From: Immersiella caudata
Lineage: Eukaryota; Ascomycota; Sordariomycetes; Sordariales; Lasiosphaeriaceae
NCBI GenBank assembly: GCA_030512335.1
Contig: JAULSU010000007.1
Coordinates: forward strand, 3,844,001-3,908,000
Direction of reading: 5' to 3'
DNA length: 64,000 nt
Of the stretch, positions 62,613-64,000 are shown in pieces; position 1 is the stretch's first letter, and each line of letters begins with the position of its first letter. Under the pieces are notes generated by a model. It was not told the origin of the DNA. It saw nothing but the letters and a program-made list of their open reading frames with translations, and searched no databases. The position numbers and the translations under genes were made by a program.

Positions 62613-63642
62613 TCAAAGCAAAGTTGCCCAGAAAAGGGTGCGACGGTTCGGGTTGAAAATAGGGGCAAGTCCATATGTATCTCGTGGGTGGAAAGTCCCC
62701 ACCATATCTTCAATCTCCATCTGGCACACTTCATCCAAATCCTTTTTGGCTTGCTCATGCTCCGCTTCAGCCGTCCCGTTGCCTTCCGCCGCCACCTCGA
62801 CAGCTTTTCGGGCCCACTTGGTCGCCTGGTCCCCGTCCCTCGGGTTCGTGTAGGCGTCCCGAAGGTCCTGACAGAGATGCTAGTATTCCTTGTCATCGCC
62901 GGGTGTGACTATCCTTGCAGCATGGCTCCCTGCTCCCGCGGCTCCCTGCCACTCCTGGAGTTGGAGTTTCATGAAGCACAGGTCGCTGAGAGACTCCCGG
63001 AATTTGTTTGCTCGGTGCCCTGTACTGCACCTGTCGTGCCTCGACCCGCTTTTGGCAGAAGTGCAACGCCCGAGATAGGTCGTTAAGCCGGAAATATTCT
63101 TTGTATAGGTCATAGTAGAGGTAGGTTCCCGAATCTGCAGCTGGTAGCTCGAGTGCCGCAACTGTGTTTAGCAGTGGGAGGGCCTTCTCAGTCATTTGAT
63201 CGTCCATATATGCGCCGCCTAGGTCAGACAAAAGTGCTCTAGATGCCTCGCTATACGCCGCAGTTTGTTCTGCGTACGCTCTGTAAGGCTTGAAAAGACG
63301 TCGCTGTGCGCTGATGATGTCGATGATGCTCGATGGTCTGGACTTATTCAGCACTCATACTAAGGCCAGAACCCTCTCAACCATCCAAGAGTGATGGAAC
63401 GCAATCCCGGCTTCCGTTTGCTCGGCAATACATCATCTCAATAGCTCCACGGCTCGAGAAACAGTCGATTGGTCTTCTCCTAGAACATTAGCTAGCAATA
63501 CATGTCGTTCAATGCTCAGTAACTGGCACCCGGCAGGGGCCTCGACGTCGGAATAACAGGACCTCGAAGCCGCAAAGTCACCTTTCCGGTACAGAATTTG
63601 GCCCTTGACCAGCATGAGCGCTGCAGGTGCCAAGCCAATCAA
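62613..63642 (-). pseudogene. TPR-like helical repeat protein, decayed
   Basis: Helical repeats are visible: LVKGQILYRKGDFAASRSCY, then LLANVLGEDQSTVSRAVELL, LFKPYRAYAEQTAAYSEASR and LLSDLGGAYMDDQMTEKAL. One frame is interrupted by TGA at 63433-63435 and at 63355-63357. A frame change follows near 63040-63060 (from LHFCQKRVEA to FRESLSDLCFMKLQLQ), then TAG at 62880-62882 between GDDKEY and HLCQDLRDA, and the same frame continues to a stop at 62613. Both TGAs can come from CGA and the TAG from CAG. Its start is not visible. It may be the C-terminal part of a larger TPR gene. Confidence 0.65.
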
Positions 63643-64000
63643 CCATCCCCCTTCGGGCTACACACATAGCCCTGAGCTGTTAACCAGGTCAGGGTTAGGA
63701 TCTAGGTTGTTGTCGACCCGATGCAAAATGGAAAAGGGGCAACTTCTGGGGAGGAATTTCAGAACCGGCGGGGCGTGCCCGCTTGCACTGCATGTAACAC
63801 TATTGTTCCCTCTAGGTGTGCCCATTATTCACCCACAACTCTATTATAGCCATAAACACTAAACGCACCCCATGAACCCGAGATCAGCAAAAGGGGCATA
63901 CCCCTTTATCACCAAACACTTCACATTTCTTAATTTTCCCTGTTCCCCATCCGTGTCTTATCATTTCCCCAAGACAAACTGCCAAACCTCCACCATCTAA
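63643..64000. other. Right-edge region, no gene identified
   Basis: A further 5' part of the TPR relic may lie here, but a TAG a few codons upstream of GGWLIGLAP and the lack of recognisable sequence prevent a call. Confidence 0.4.

Noticed and set aside
1..64000. CRISPR array, prokaryotic operon or transposase gene
   Set aside because: No regularly spaced repeats, no transposase or integrase motifs; genome style is fungal.

Overview
The window reads as nuclear DNA of a filamentous ascomycete, most likely a Sordariomycete (possibly Sordariales). The reasons are short spliceosomal introns (about 45-90 nt, often with CTGAC or CTAAC branch sites), typical fungal families (Zn2Cys6 factor, HET domain, DUF4246, DUF1996, DUF7924, CYSTM, fungal CorA-like), intron-bearing nuclear tRNAs, and several relic genes carrying C-to-T type nonsense changes that resemble repeat-induced point mutation (RIP). 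Exon boundaries were worked out by hand from GT..AG sites, reading phase and family motifs. I ran no alignments, so family names rest on recognised motifs.

Layout. 1-2.2 kb: Zn2Cys6 transcription factor, cut by the left edge. 3.6-4.9 kb: DUF7924 protein. 5.1-16 kb: the conserved housekeeping core, APC1 and the HOPS subunit VPS41, transcribed divergently from a shared 628-bp region. 16.4 kb: tRNA-Ser(GCU). 17.2-19.7 kb: tail-to-tail relics of an amidase and a beta-lactamase-like serine hydrolase. 20.5-25.6 kb: 2OG-Fe(II) oxygenase, two tandem tRNA-Ala genes, a GST and a zinc alcohol dehydrogenase. 26-37.8 kb: C2H2 protein, small membrane protein, CYSTM protein, a RING protein beside an inactivated RING paralog, a fungal membrane-protein family gene with a 1-nt frameshift, and a poorly resolved secreted protein. 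38-49 kb: small secreted Cys-rich protein, short kinesin, DUF4246, DUF1996, a second secreted Cys-rich protein, an ISG12/IFI6-like gene with a perfect 149-bp tandem duplication over its splice donor, and a GPI-anchored protein. 49-64 kb: accessory region with a HET gene (one in-frame stop), a decayed glycosyltransferase, a CorA-like gene and a P450 (one frameshift each), a third secreted Cys-rich protein, an F-box protein and a decayed TPR gene.

How it fits together. The left third holds conserved cell-cycle and vacuolar-traffic genes. The right two thirds is accessory: self-recognition (HET), secreted Cys-rich proteins, oxidative enzymes (P450, ADH, 2OG oxygenases) and many pseudogenes. I see no convincing biosynthetic cluster, transposon, CRISPR-like array or defence island. 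The most unusual signals are the exon-boundary duplication in the ISG12-like gene, a recurring switch from C-ending to G-ending codons along genes or exons, a set of single in-frame stops that single transitions could explain, and four otherwise coherent genes each missing exactly one nucleotide, which may be real or assembly error.
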